64,000 nucleotides of DNA from Thermosipho africanus Ob7 (GCF_003351105.1 NZ_NKRG01000004.1:149891-213890); one strand, 5' to 3'. Shown: positions 16,621 through 25,186, counted from the stretch's first letter. Numbers and translations are program-made. Notes: generated from the sequence alone by a model not told the origin.

Positions 16621-19215
16621 TTGGAAAAACTTGGAAGATTTGTACAAAAAAATGCTATTTGGGTTGTTTTGATCACTGTATTATTAACCGTATTTTTTAG
16701 CTATGAGATTAAGGATTTACAAATACAAGATGATATTACCAAATACCCGCCAAAGGATGATCCTTTGGTTCGAAAGTATGATTCGCTAGCAAGAGAATTT
16801 GGTATTAATTCGATGTTGATGGTTGGATTTTCTATTGATTCGTTTAATGATTTAAAGGCTATTGATAATCTAACCCAGGAAATTTCAAAACTTGAAGGTG
16901 TAGAGCATGTAACTTCTCTTACGAATATTCCTTTAGTTGTTGAAACAGACTATGGAATAGAAGTTTCAACAGTTTCTGAAATATTAAAAACAAGGGATAT
17001 TAATCCTACCTATCTTTTAAAGTATAAAACTTTAAAGGATAAATTTATTTCAGATGATGCAAAAGCTGGTTTGATGCTTGTTTCTCTTGAGAGTGGAAAA
17101 GAGTCTGAGACTTTTTCAAGATTAAAAGAAGTTATTGAAAATAAATACCCAAAAGATGTACATTTTTTTGGGGTCGCTGCTGTCAACGAAGCGGTAAAAG
17201 AAATTACATTAAAAAATATTTTAAGGCTTGTCCCAATTTCGATATTTATAGTAATACTTATTCTTTCAGTAACTTTCAGAAAAATTTCAGGTGCAATTTT
17301 ACCCATTTTAGGTGTAATTGTAAGTGTAATTTGGACAATGGGCCTAATTGCATTATTTGGTTTTAACATAACGGTTGCAAATTCAATTATTCCAGTTGCA
17401 CTTATTTCCATAGGTACAGCCTATTCTATACATGTTGTAAATAAATATTATGAAGAAAAAGGAGAAAGAGCTCAAAGAGTAATTTCAACGATTTCAGATG
17501 TTGGTCTTGCAGTTATTTTAAGCGGACTTACAACTGCTGTTGGATTTCTTTCACTTTTGACTGCTGATATAAAACCGGTTTGGATAATGGGAATATTTTC
17601 AAGTATAGGAGTAATGTTATGTAACTTTATAGCACTCTTTTTTGTTCCCGCATTACTGTATTACATAAATCCAAAACCTGTTTTCCACGTTGAAAATAAA
17701 AATCATTCCAAATTGATTTTAAAACCAAAGCTTACAATATCTATCCTAATTATCCTTGCAATTGTAAGTATTCCTTTCTTACTTAGGATCAAAACTGATA
17801 TGGATATTGTAAATTCCTTAAATCCAAATGAGCGGATAATAGTTGATAAGGAATTTTTGGATGAAAATTTTGGTGGTAGTGATTATTTGTTTGTTGATAT
17901 AAAGGGAGATTTTAAGGATCCATCAACTTTAATTGCGATGAATGAAATTGAAAGAAAATTAAATAAAATTCCTGGAGTAGTTAATACTTTTTCAATTGTG
18001 GATACAATTTTGGATTTGAGTGAAGCATTTACTGGCTTTTATTCAATACCATTTTCTAAAGATGAACTTTCAAATCTCTGGTTTTTCTTGCTTGGTAATG
18101 ACACTATTTATTCAGTTGTAAATAAAGATTTGAATAGGGGAATTATTCAAGTAACAGTTAAGACTGAGAGTGAAAGTGAAACTAGAAGGCTTTTAAAAGA
18201 AATAGATAAAGTTTTAAATAGTATTCCAAAGGGATTTAGAGTATCAAATGATGTTGATTTTAAATACTATTCTAACATTTTAAATGTCAAAGAGGACAAT
18301 CTAAAGAAGTTGTACGAAGCTGTTAAAAATGTAAGTTTTTCAACTCTTTCGAAACTGCATAGAGAAGATATTTTAAATTCAATTAGGCATATAGAAGAAA
18401 TGTATGGTTTTTCAGTTGATGACAAAGAAGAAGTTCTAAGAAGAGTAATTAACTTAAAAGATTTTTCTGAAGAAGATTTTGAGAAAATTATGGAAGATAA
18501 TCCTGACTTTGGCTATGCATTATACAATGAGCTTTATTTAAGTGTCAAAAAATGGAAAGCAATGTATTTTGCAGAACAATTAAATGTTCCATATAACAAA
18601 AACACGGAACAATATTTAAAGATTGTTGCAGAAGATAGTGTTTATAACCCATCGGATCAACCTACCTATAGTGCTGTCCATACTGGAGCACAGGAAATAG
18701 CTCTTTATGTTAGTGATTTGTTGTTTAAAAATCAATATCAATCGATGTTACTTACACTTTTAGTTGTATTTTTACTTCTCTTGCTTCAAATGAGATCCTT
18801 CAAAGTTGGGGTAATTGGTATTATACCTTCTATCTTTACAGTGTTCTTTAATTTTGCACTTATGGGAATGTTTAACATACCGTTAAATACCGCAACTATA
18901 TCTATTGCTGCTATTGCGATTGGCGCAGGGGTTGATTATGCAATTCACTTTATTTCAAGATTCAAGATTGAAAGTAAGAGGATAAAAGATTCTAAAACTG
19001 CTATTATAAGGACAATATATACAAGTGGAAGAGGGATACTATTTAATGCGCTTGCAGTTTCTTTTGGTTTCTTTACGTTCTTTTTTTCAAGTATTAGGAT
19101 GCTAAGACAATTTGGAGTATTAACTGGCATAACTTTACTTTTGAGTGCAATTATTACAATATTATTCTTATCATCAGCGTTCTTACTAATAAATAAAGGA
19201 GGTAGAAAGTCATGA
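16621..19215 (+). CDS. MMPL/RND-superfamily transporter
   Basis: The 864-residue protein has the duplicated RND plan: a membrane helix at residues 12-29, an extracytoplasmic domain, a six-helix bundle (about 195-350), a second long extracytoplasmic domain, and a second bundle (about 690-855). The sterol-sensing-like segments IIPVALISIGTAYSIHVV and ATISIAAIAIGAGVDYAIHF are characteristic of MMPL/HpnN-like exporters of lipids or hydrophobic compounds. The TTG start follows AAGGAGGTG. It overlaps the LolA-like gene by 4 nt, and the trio it heads suggests transport between inner membrane and outer toga. The substrate is unknown. Confidence 0.85.
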   Translation: MEKLGRFVQKNAIWVVLITVLLTVFFSYEIKDLQIQDDITKYPPKDDPLVRKYDSLAREFGINSMLMVGFSIDSFNDLKAIDNLTQEISKLEGVEHVTSLTNIPLVVETDYGIEVSTVSEILKTRDINPTYLLKYKTLKDKFISDDAKAGLMLVSLESGKESETFSRLKEVIENKYPKDVHFFGVAAVNEAVKEITLKNILRLVPISIFIVILILSVTFRKISGAILPILGVIVSVIWTMGLIALFGFNITVANSIIPVALISIGTAYSIHVVNKYYEEKGERAQRVISTISDVGLAVILSGLTTAVGFLSLLTADIKPVWIMGIFSSIGVMLCNFIALFFVPALLYYINPKPVFHVENKNHSKLILKPKLTISILIILAIVSIPFLLRIKTDMDIVNSLNPNERIIVDKEFLDENFGGSDYLFVDIKGDFKDPSTLIAMNEIERKLNKIPGVVNTFSIVDTILDLSEAFTGFYSIPFSKDELSNLWFFLLGNDTIYSVVNKDLNRGIIQVTVKTESESETRRLLKEIDKVLNSIPKGFRVSNDVDFKYYSNILNVKEDNLKKLYEAVKNVSFSTLSKLHREDILNSIRHIEEMYGFSVDDKEEVLRRVINLKDFSEEDFEKIMEDNPDFGYALYNELYLSVKKWKAMYFAEQLNVPYNKNTEQYLKIVAEDSVYNPSDQPTYSAVHTGAQEIALYVSDLLFKNQYQSMLLTLLVVFLLLLLQMRSFKVGVIGIIPSIFTVFFNFALMGMFNIPLNTATISIAAIAIGAGVDYAIHFISRFKIESKRIKDSKTAIIRTIYTSGRGILFNALAVSFGFFTFFFSSIRMLRQFGVLTGITLLLSAIITILFLSSAFLLINKGGRKS

Positions 19216-19970
19216 GGAAAGTTTGGGCAGTTGTATCAATACTAGTTTTTTCAATTTTTGCTTTTTCACTGACGGGACAGCAAGTATTGGATATGGTTAA
19301 GGATAACTATCAAAATGTAAAAGATGAAAAAGCAGTATTTACATTGAAGATGACTGATGAAGAAGGCACAGTAAAGGAAAAGCAGTTTGTTATATACCTT
19401 TACAAAAAGAGTGAAGATGATGTGTACGCCATTATACGTTTTGAAAAACCGGTTTCTGATAAAAGACTTACATTACTTGTAAAAGGTGCAGATAACATAT
19501 ATCTTTACATGCCTGCATTTAGAACCACAAAAAGAATAAGCGGAGCTGCAAAAAATGATAGATTTGCTGGATCAGATTTTACATACAAAGATATAGAACT
19601 TGTTTACAAAGTAAGTGATAAAAATTATAAAGCAGAACTTGTAAAAGAGGATGAAAAATATTATTACCTTCATATCACACATAATGATGCAGAATTGGAT
19701 TTTAAAGAGTTGAATATGAAGATAGACAAAGAACTTAAAATACCTGTCTATATCGAATTTTTTAACTGGCAAGGTGAAAAATATAAAACTATAACTTTTG
19801 AAAAGATTGAAAATATTCAAGGATACAATGTTCCAACAAAGATATTGGCAAACAACATCAAGGAAAATACTAAAACTGAAATTATTTTAAATGATGTAGA
19901 GTTTGACATAGGTATACCAGAAAGTTTCTTTTCACCTATGACTATTTCAAAGCCAATATTAAAATTTTAG
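19212..19970 (+). CDS. LolA-like outer-membrane lipoprotein-sorting family protein
   Basis: The 252-residue protein has a signal peptide (MRKVWAVVSILVFSIFAFS) and the beta-rich half-barrel pattern of COG2834/LolA-like proteins, for example YLYKKSEDDVYAIIRFEKP, NIYLYMPAFRTTKRISG and FAGSDFTYKDIE. In other bacteria such proteins are often encoded beside MMPL transporters, where they are thought to carry a hydrophobic cargo across the periplasm. Here it is translationally coupled to the transporter by a 4-nt overlap and followed after 13 nt by a predicted barrel protein. Confidence 0.75.
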   Translation: MRKVWAVVSILVFSIFAFSLTGQQVLDMVKDNYQNVKDEKAVFTLKMTDEEGTVKEKQFVIYLYKKSEDDVYAIIRFEKPVSDKRLTLLVKGADNIYLYMPAFRTTKRISGAAKNDRFAGSDFTYKDIELVYKVSDKNYKAELVKEDEKYYYLHITHNDAELDFKELNMKIDKELKIPVYIEFFNWQGEKYKTITFEKIENIQGYNVPTKILANNIKENTKTEIILNDVEFDIGIPESFFSPMTISKPILKF

Positions 19971-19983
19971 GGGGTGACTTGTA

Positions 19984-21216
19984 ATGAAAAAGGTTGTATT
20001 AGCTTTATTAGTGATATTAGCAAGTTTTGGATTTTCATATTCTCTTTTATTCGAAGGAGGATATTTATACTATGACGGAAACGATTTTTCACTTGAAACT
20101 AACAGTTTAACATTCATTCCTGTAAAGTTTAGTACTGATACAAAGTTTGATGGAACATTTTACACAAAATCCTCTTTGAGATTTGATCAAACATTTGATA
20201 ATTCATATGTATACTTTGATGGACAGTTTTTTACTGCGTCATTTTTTGTTCCTTTAGCAGTTGTAAATGTAAATGAAGCGTATGTTGAAACATATACAAA
20301 TTTTGGAGATTTAAAGGTAGGAAAATTTGTTGAAAAACTAGTGGATTCTGAAGTTTTTAAAGTATACGATAAAATAGGAAGTTACCTAGCAGGTGAAAAA
20401 CTTTCTATTACAGGTGCAAAGTATGCTTACACAACAAATTACGGAACTTTAGGGCTCTACACCTTTTCGACATTTGAAAGTTTGCCATCTTCTACACCAG
20501 CTTCGTATGTTTATACTGTAAAAACAAATTTGCCTGATGAAACAAAGATGGCAATTTTAGCTTCAATGCAGGGTGGAGGATTACCGATTGTTTTTAAAGA
20601 TCAAAAATTTGCAGATCACTTTTCCTATGCCATAAATTGGAGTGGAAATGTACTCGGTGTTGATTATGGTGTTTTGCTTGCTTATAAAAAGTCAAATTAT
20701 CTAGTTGTCGATAAAATTTTAGAAGATGGAGTTCATCTTAAATGGCCATTTGTTTACACTGCATCGTTATCATTTGTTTATCAAATACCATCAACCAGTT
20801 TTATAGTTCATAATTACACTGGTTTTGAATCCGAAAATAAAAGTACATTTAATTTGCCAGTTGAAGGATTAGGAGAAGTGGAAATAGAGGAGAAAGTGCC
20901 AAGTGTTTTAGAAAATGTATTTGGCATAGAATATCAAATTGGAACCCAAGGACTTATAGGATTTGATGGATACATAAGATTATACGATTTTGAGTATTAT
21001 GATAGTGCTATATCAGTATATGGAGATTATAAAAAGGATGAATTTGGTGTAAAAGGTATGGTAAAATATAACATGAAATCTGAAAAAATTGATGTTATGT
21101 ACGAAGGATCATATAATGTTGATGATTATACGGCACTTTTTGCAAGAGGATTATACAGTAAAATAGATGATAGCGATACAAATGTAGTGATGATCGGTGT
21201 AAAGGTTAGTTATTAA
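19984..21216 (+). CDS. Predicted outer-envelope beta-barrel protein
   Basis: No family is recognised. The 410-residue product has a signal peptide (MKKVVLALLVILASFGFSYS). Its sequence is rich in alternating aromatic and polar residues (for example YVYFDGQFFTASFFVP and YAYTTNYGTLGLYTF) and it ends in VVMIGVKVSY, a hydrophobic strand with a terminal aromatic, as in porin-like barrels. With the MMPL and LolA-like genes in the same operon, a role as the outer-membrane component is plausible but unproven. A strong terminator follows. Confidence 0.55.
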   Translation: MKKVVLALLVILASFGFSYSLLFEGGYLYYDGNDFSLETNSLTFIPVKFSTDTKFDGTFYTKSSLRFDQTFDNSYVYFDGQFFTASFFVPLAVVNVNEAYVETYTNFGDLKVGKFVEKLVDSEVFKVYDKIGSYLAGEKLSITGAKYAYTTNYGTLGLYTFSTFESLPSSTPASYVYTVKTNLPDETKMAILASMQGGGLPIVFKDQKFADHFSYAINWSGNVLGVDYGVLLAYKKSNYLVVDKILEDGVHLKWPFVYTASLSFVYQIPSTSFIVHNYTGFESENKSTFNLPVEGLGEVEIEEKVPSVLENVFGIEYQIGTQGLIGFDGYIRLYDFEYYDSAISVYGDYKKDEFGVKGMVKYNMKSEKIDVMYEGSYNVDDYTALFARGLYSKIDDSDTNVVMIGVKVSY

Positions 21217-21221
21217 ACTTT

Positions 21222-21245
21222 CTGGGGGTTCTCCCCCAGATTTTT
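21222..21245 (+). terminator. Terminator after the MMPL operon, with an alternative fold
   Basis: CTGGGGG (21222-21228) pairs with CCCCCAG (21233-21239) and is followed by ATTTTT. The CCCCC arm can instead pair with GGGGG at 21246-21250, which is the ribosome-binding site of the next gene, so two folds exclude each other. Confidence 0.75.
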
Positions 21246-21256
21246 GGGGGAATACA

Positions 21257-21742
21257 GTGAGGATAATTAAAAAATATAAAAACAGAAAGTTATATGATAC
21301 AAGTATAAAAAAATTCATTACTTTAAGCGATATTGCAAATTTTGTTAAAAATGGTGAAGCTGTAAAGGTTATTGATAACCTGGGGAATGATATTACCCAG
21401 GAAATTTTTTTGAAGGCAAGAATAAAGGGCAAAGTTTTTGGTAGTTTAAAAAAAGAAATGGTAGAAAAGTTAATTCAGGGATTTATTAAGATATTTAAAG
21501 GAAATACCGATGATTTTATTGAAATACTCCTTGATCTTGTAAATCAAGGAGTATTACCTGCAGATATTGCAAAAGAGCTTGGAAATGCAGTGATCAGACA
21601 TTTTAACGAATTTGAAGACAATATGAAAAAAGATATAATTGAATTGATTAAATCGACAGGCTTTGTTCCAAAAGAAGAGTATGATAAATTAAAGAAGGAA
21701 TATGAGCTTTTAAAGAAAAGGTGTGAAGGTCAAAGTGGATAA
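21257..21742 (+). CDS. PhaR-like protein with PHA-regulator DNA-binding domain
   Basis: The N-terminal 65 residues (IIKKYKNRKLYDTSIKKF, then ITLSDIANFVKNGEAVKVID) match the polyhydroxyalkanoate synthesis regulator DNA-binding domain (PHB_acc_N). The C-terminal half is helical and ends in a charged coiled coil (EEYDKLKKEYELLKKRC). Of 161 residues in all, the second half does not resemble the usual PHB accumulation domain. I see no PHA synthase or phasin nearby, so its target is probably different here. The GTG start follows GGGGG, which is also part of the alternative hairpin with the preceding terminator. Confidence 0.7.
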   Translation: MRIIKKYKNRKLYDTSIKKFITLSDIANFVKNGEAVKVIDNLGNDITQEIFLKARIKGKVFGSLKKEMVEKLIQGFIKIFKGNTDDFIEILLDLVNQGVLPADIAKELGNAVIRHFNEFEDNMKKDIIELIKSTGFVPKEEYDKLKKEYELLKKRCEGQSG

Positions 21743-21839
21743 AAAATTGAGATTTCTGCTTTATATGTTTTTAAAAGACTTTAAATAATTTTAAAATTGG
21801 TTATTGGAAAAATTTTATTTTTTATGTATATATATGTAC

Positions 21840-21868
21840 TTGACATATATAATAAAATATCATATAAT
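21840..21868 (+). promoter_or_regulatory. Perfect consensus promoter of the Gly-Tyr-Arg/NifX cluster
   Basis: TTGACA (21840-21845) and TATAAT (21863-21868) are separated by exactly 17 bp. Both hexamers are exact sigma-70/SigA consensus, which predicts strong constitutive transcription unless something else controls it. Confidence 0.85.
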
Positions 21869-21909
21869 AAATAATGGAAATAGTAAGACCAGTACAGGAG
21901 GTGAGGTAT

Positions 21910-22158
21910 ATGCCATTCTATGGTGGATACGGAGGCGGATATGGAAGAGGAATGGGATACGGAAGAGGATTTGGTAGAGGATATGGACGTGGTTTTGGTA
22001 GAGGCTTTGGATATGGAGCAGGTTATGGTTATTATGAACCCTCAATTGAAGAAGAAAGAGCTATGTTAATGGATTATAAAAGATATCTTGAAGAAGAATT
22101 GCGTTTTGTAGAAGAGAGATTAAGAGAACTTGATAATTATCAAGGAGGTGATAGATAA
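21910..22158 (+). CDS. Small Gly-Tyr-Arg-repeat protein with C-terminal coiled coil
   Basis: The 82-residue product has about 40 residues of GYGRG/GFGRG repeats followed by a charged helix (EEERAMLMDYKRYLEEELRF). It resembles the small Gly-rich DUF5320-type proteins found beside NifX-like and MinD-type ATPase genes in anaerobes. An ATG at 21874 would add 12 residues, but that extension encodes the Shine-Dalgarno AGGAGGTGAGG, so the ATG at 21910 is the real start. Its stop overlaps the next start as TAATG. Function unknown. Confidence 0.75.
   Translation: MPFYGGYGGGYGRGMGYGRGFGRGYGRGFGRGFGYGAGYGYYEPSIEEERAMLMDYKRYLEEELRFVEERLRELDNYQGGDR
21919..22028 (+). repeat. Degenerate GGATATGGAAGAGG-type coding repeats
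   Basis: Units of about 12-15 bp encode Gly-Tyr/Phe-Gly-Arg. Related units recur at 22286-22391 in the next gene and, much shortened, at the 3' end of the ferredoxin gene (25105-25158). Confidence 0.7.
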
Positions 22159-22406
22159 TGCCAGGATTCGATGGCACAGGACCAATGGGAACAGGACCAG
22201 TTGGAAGAAGATTGGGACCATGTTCTAACAAAAATGCACCTTATACTCCAAGATACGGTTGGTTTAAACCAGTAGTTGGTTGGTTTTACGGATATGGAAG
22301 AGGATATGGAAGAGGTTTTGGTAGAGGATATGGCAGATTTGCCGGATATTGTCGAGGCGGATTTGGTAGAGGGGCAGGTCGAGGATTTGGAAGGTTTTGG
22401 TGGTAA
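22158..22406 (+). CDS. DUF5320-type small Gly-rich protein
   Basis: The N-terminus MPGFDGTGPMGTGPVGRRLG is the DUF5320 signature, followed by one Cys (LGPCSN), two GWF-containing turns and a run of GYGRGFGRG repeats ending FGRFWW. The 82-residue protein is half glycine and aromatic residues. A second Cys sits in FAGYCRGGF. Such genes consistently accompany NifX-like and Fe-S ATPase genes, and a role in metal or cluster handling has been suggested from that context only. Confidence 0.8.
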   Translation: MPGFDGTGPMGTGPVGRRLGPCSNKNAPYTPRYGWFKPVVGWFYGYGRGYGRGFGRGYGRFAGYCRGGFGRGAGRGFGRFWW

Positions 22407-22412
22407 ATATAC

Positions 22413-22448
22413 GTTAAAAGAGGGTTGGAAATCCAACCCTCTTTTAAC
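22413..22448 (+). terminator. Long internal hairpin, leaky terminator or processing site
   Basis: GTTAAAAGAGGGTTGGA (22413-22429) is followed almost directly by its reverse complement (22432-22448). Only CTTTTAACTT follows, with no clean T-run, and the AGGAGG of the next gene is 7 nt away. It probably lets part of the transcription pass and so makes more of the small Gly-rich proteins than of the ATPases. Confidence 0.6.
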
Positions 22449-22467
22449 TTAAGATAGGAGGTTGGAT

Positions 22468-23316
22468 ATGAAGATAACAATATTAAGTGGAAAAGGTGGA
22501 ACTGGTAAAACAACTGTTTCTACTAATTTGGCCTATACACTTTCTAAAAAGTATAAAGTTCAATTACTTGATGCCGATGTTGAAGAACCAAATGATCATC
22601 TTTTTTTTAACGTAAATGTGGAAAAAGAAGAGAGTGTTGATATATTATTACCGGTAGTTGATAATGATGCATGTATAAGATGTGGTGAGTGTGCAAAGGC
22701 ATGTCAGTTTGGTGCTATTACCTCCTTTCCAAATGCAACTGTAGTTTTTAAAAACTTGTGCCATGGTTGTGGTGTATGTTCGATGGTTTGTCCTGTTAAT
22801 GCTATTACAGAAGTTCCAAAAAGTATTGGGAAGATTGTATTGGGGAAGATAAATGATAATTTAAAATTTGGAATGGGGCTTTTGAATATAGGTGAGCCGT
22901 CTGGAGTTAGAATAATAAGGCAATTAAAGAAACACATAGATGAAAATGTTGATGTAGTGTTAATAGATTCTCAGCCAGGAACTTCGTGTCCAGTTGTTGA
23001 AAGTTTAAGGAATATAGATTTTGCAATTCTTGTTACTGAACCTACTACATTTGGGTTACACGATCTTTCACTAGCTGTTGATTTAGTTAGAGAGATGAAG
23101 ATTCCATCTGGAATTGTTATTAATAGAGATACTGGAAATACAAATTTGATTGATGAATATGCAAAGAAAGAGAACATTCCAATATTGTTGAAAATTCCAT
23201 TTGATAGAGAGATTGCAAAATTATATTCTGAAGGAAAGATTTTTTCAGAATATTTGCCAGAATGGGAAGAAAAGTTTGCTAATGTCTTTGATACAATAAA
23301 GGGGATGGTTAAATGA
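22468..23316 (+). CDS. MinD-superfamily ATPase with inserted 2[4Fe-4S] ferredoxin domain (first copy)
   Basis: A deviant Walker A, LSGKGGTGKTTVSTNL, opens the protein. Residues of about 60-110 form a ferredoxin insert with CIRCGECAKACQFGAI and CHGCGVCSMVCPVNAI. The rest is the MinD/Mrp P-loop fold (VVLIDSQPGTSCPVVES). Members of this family are thought to take part in Fe-S cluster carriage, but no activity is established for this type. I start at the ATG at 22468 because AGGAGG is 6 nt upstream; a TTG two codons earlier is the alternative. It overlaps the second copy by 4 nt (ATGA). Confidence 0.85.
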   Translation: MKITILSGKGGTGKTTVSTNLAYTLSKKYKVQLLDADVEEPNDHLFFNVNVEKEESVDILLPVVDNDACIRCGECAKACQFGAITSFPNATVVFKNLCHGCGVCSMVCPVNAITEVPKSIGKIVLGKINDNLKFGMGLLNIGEPSGVRIIRQLKKHIDENVDVVLIDSQPGTSCPVVESLRNIDFAILVTEPTTFGLHDLSLAVDLVREMKIPSGIVINRDTGNTNLIDEYAKKENIPILLKIPFDREIAKLYSEGKIFSEYLPEWEEKFANVFDTIKGMVK

Positions 23317-24185
23317 AACAGTTAGCAATAGTTAGTGGAAAAGGTGGAACTGGTAAAACAACATTAAGTTCATCTTTTGGTGCACTATTGAGTCCTGTTG
23401 TTCTGGCAGATTGTGATGTTGATGCAGCAAATCTTAATCTTATGTTTAATGGTAAATTAGAAGAAAAATATGACTATTACGGTGGAAAAAAGGCTATAAT
23501 AGTTCAAAATAAATGCGACAAATGTGGAATTTGTAAGAAAATTTGTAGATTTGAAGCAATTAGCTTTGAAAATGAAGTATATGAGGTAGATCAATATGCG
23601 TGTGAAGGTTGTAATGCCTGTGTTATTGCATGCCCCCAAAATGCTATTAGCCTGGAAACAGCACTTTCTGGAGAGTATTATTATTCTGTTATAGATGAAC
23701 AAAAGGAAATTGTCCATGCAAATTTAAATCCCGGAGAGGAGACCTCAGGTGGTTTGGTTGCAGAAGTAAGAAAGCTTGCCTTGAAAAAGGCGGAAGAAAA
23801 AGGTAAAGATATTGTTTTAATAGATGGTGCACCAGGAATTGGTTGTCCAGCTACATCATCTATAACTGCAACAAATTATGTTGTTATAGTTACTGACCCC
23901 ACTTCTTCAGGGTTGCATGATTTAAAGAGAATTGTTGAGACTGTCAGACATTTTAGAAGAGATTTTGGGGTAGTTATAAATAAATACGATTTAAATCCTG
24001 ATGTAAGCAAACAAATAGAAAATTATTGTTTGAGTGATAATATTGAAATTTTAGGGAAAATTCCATTTGATGAATTGGTTGAAAAATCTAACCTTGAAAT
24101 GAAACCAATTGTATTGTATGAAAATAGCATGGCTGGAAAGGCTATAAAGGAAATATTTGAAAAAGTAATGAGAAAACTAAAATAA
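23313..24185 (+). CDS. MinD-superfamily ATPase with inserted ferredoxin domain (second copy)
   Basis: The architecture is the same as its upstream partner: Walker A SGKGGTGKTTLSSSF, a ferredoxin insert with CDKCGICKKICRFEAI and CEGCNACVIACPQNAI, and IVLIDGAPGIGCPATSS. The two proteins are clearly paralogous but well diverged, and the 4-nt overlap suggests they form a heterodimer. Tandem pairs like this, next to NifX-like genes, are common in Thermotogales, archaea and sulfate reducers. The function is unresolved. Confidence 0.85.
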   Translation: MKQLAIVSGKGGTGKTTLSSSFGALLSPVVLADCDVDAANLNLMFNGKLEEKYDYYGGKKAIIVQNKCDKCGICKKICRFEAISFENEVYEVDQYACEGCNACVIACPQNAISLETALSGEYYYSVIDEQKEIVHANLNPGEETSGGLVAEVRKLALKKAEEKGKDIVLIDGAPGIGCPATSSITATNYVVIVTDPTSSGLHDLKRIVETVRHFRRDFGVVINKYDLNPDVSKQIENYCLSDNIEILGKIPFDELVEKSNLEMKPIVLYENSMAGKAIKEIFEKVMRKLK

Positions 24186-24201
24186 AACAGGAGGTGTTAA
24201 G

Positions 24202-24546
24202 ATGAAGATAGCTATACCATCACAAGGTAAAACACTTGATTCATTAAGCAACGATAGATTCGCAAGAGCAGAGTTTTTTGTAATTTATGATTTTGATAAG
24301 GGTGAGATCGTAGAAGTTGTAGAAAATACGGCAAATGAAGCCCATGGAATGGGGCCAAAGGTTTCTCAAATGCTTGCTGAAAAAGGTGTAAATGTATTAA
24401 TTCTGGAAAGTGTTGGAAAAAATGCTTTTGAAGTATTAAAAGCTGCAGGGATTGAAGTATATTTGACAAAAAAGGATACATTGGCAAATATAATTGAAAA
24501 TTATAAAAGTGGAAAATTGGAGAAAGTAGAAAATGCAACCCATTAA
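24202..24546 (+). CDS. NifX/NifB-domain (dinitrogenase Fe-Mo cofactor-binding-like) protein
   Basis: The 114-residue single-domain protein starts MKIAIPSQGKTLDSLSNDRF, has the FARAEFFVIYDF strand and a conserved GPKVSQMLAEKGVNVLI helix-strand, as in the NifX/NafY/VnfY family. There is no nitrogenase in the window, and non-diazotrophs use such domains for other metal clusters, in an undefined way. It is preceded by AGGAGGTG in the same operon as the ferredoxin-ATPases. Confidence 0.85.
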   Translation: MKIAIPSQGKTLDSLSNDRFARAEFFVIYDFDKGEIVEVVENTANEAHGMGPKVSQMLAEKGVNVLILESVGKNAFEVLKAAGIEVYLTKKDTLANIIENYKSGKLEKVENATH

Positions 24547-24560
24547 GGAGTGAGACTAGT

Positions 24561-24890
24561 ATGAAAGTAGCATTCGGTACTATAGATGGAAAAAAGATAA
24601 ATGATGAACATTTTGGACATTCAAATATATATGTTGTATATGAATTTGATGGAGAAAATTTTAAAAAAATTGAGGAGATAAAAAATCCTTATGCTGAAAC
24701 TCATATGCACGCTAAGGTTGATGAAATTTTGGAATTTTTGGGACACTGTAAAGTCTGGATTGGAAACTCAATGGGAAAAGGCTCCATGGTTAAATTAGAA
24801 AAATTGGGGTATAAACCTATTTTAGTTAAAAGCAGGACTGTAGATGAAGCATTAGAAGAAGTAAAGGCGCTATTAAGTGAAGAAAAATAG
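24561..24890 (+). CDS. NifX/NifB-domain protein, second copy
   Basis: The 109-residue paralogue of the upstream gene has the same fold (MKVAFGTIDGKKINDEHFGH, then NIYVVYEFDG). It contains extra His residues (DEHFGHS, ETHMHAKVDE, FLGHC) and one Cys, which could bind metal. It differs from the first copy in lacking the GMGPK segment, having THMHAK instead. It follows 14 nt after the first copy, with AAGGAGTGAG before the ATG. Confidence 0.8.
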   Translation: MKVAFGTIDGKKINDEHFGHSNIYVVYEFDGENFKKIEEIKNPYAETHMHAKVDEILEFLGHCKVWIGNSMGKGSMVKLEKLGYKPILVKSRTVDEALEEVKALLSEEK

Positions 24891-24915
24891 TTGTTTTTTC
24901 TTTGGAGGTGATTAC

Positions 24916-25160
24916 ATGCCCTGGGTAAAGGAAAGCGATTGTATTAATGTAAGGTATGTGTAAATGTATGTCCAGTTGAAGGGGCTATAACGGTAAAAGA
25001 TGATGGTTATCCTTATATAAACAACGATATTTGTACAAGATGTGGGGTGTGTATGGAAAAATGCCCAAAAAATGCTATAAGACCAAACTATGAAAATCCT
25101 TCCTTGCGTGGAATGGGAAGAGGAATGGCAAGAGGTTTTGGAAGAAATAGAGGATTTTGA
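24916..25160 (+). pseudogene. 2[4Fe-4S] ferredoxin with a single-base frameshift
   Basis: From the ATG at 24916 (behind TTTGGAGGTG) the frame reads MPWVKESDCI and then stops after five more codons. Inserting one base at 24946-24947 (AA to AAA) restores CIKCKVCVNVCPVEGAI, a second cluster motif CTRCGVCMEKCPKNAI, and a Gly/Arg-rich tail ending GRNRGF at 25160. The intact protein would be about 81 residues, with two 4Fe-4S clusters. Either the gene is dead, a frameshift is used, or one base was lost in sequencing. Its tail echoes the Gly-Arg repeats of the proteins at the start of the operon. Confidence 0.85.
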
Positions 25161-25186
25161 AAAAAGATAAGGGAGAGTGGTTGCCA

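Noticed and set aside
21919..22391. Possible CRISPR or tandem repeat array
   Set aside because: The repeats are in frame and code for GYGRG units with no regular spacers.
22140..22513. Minus-strand ORFs rich in Ser, Pro and Tyr
   Set aside because: They are mirror translations of the Gly-Tyr-Arg repeats and the ATPase start on the plus strand.
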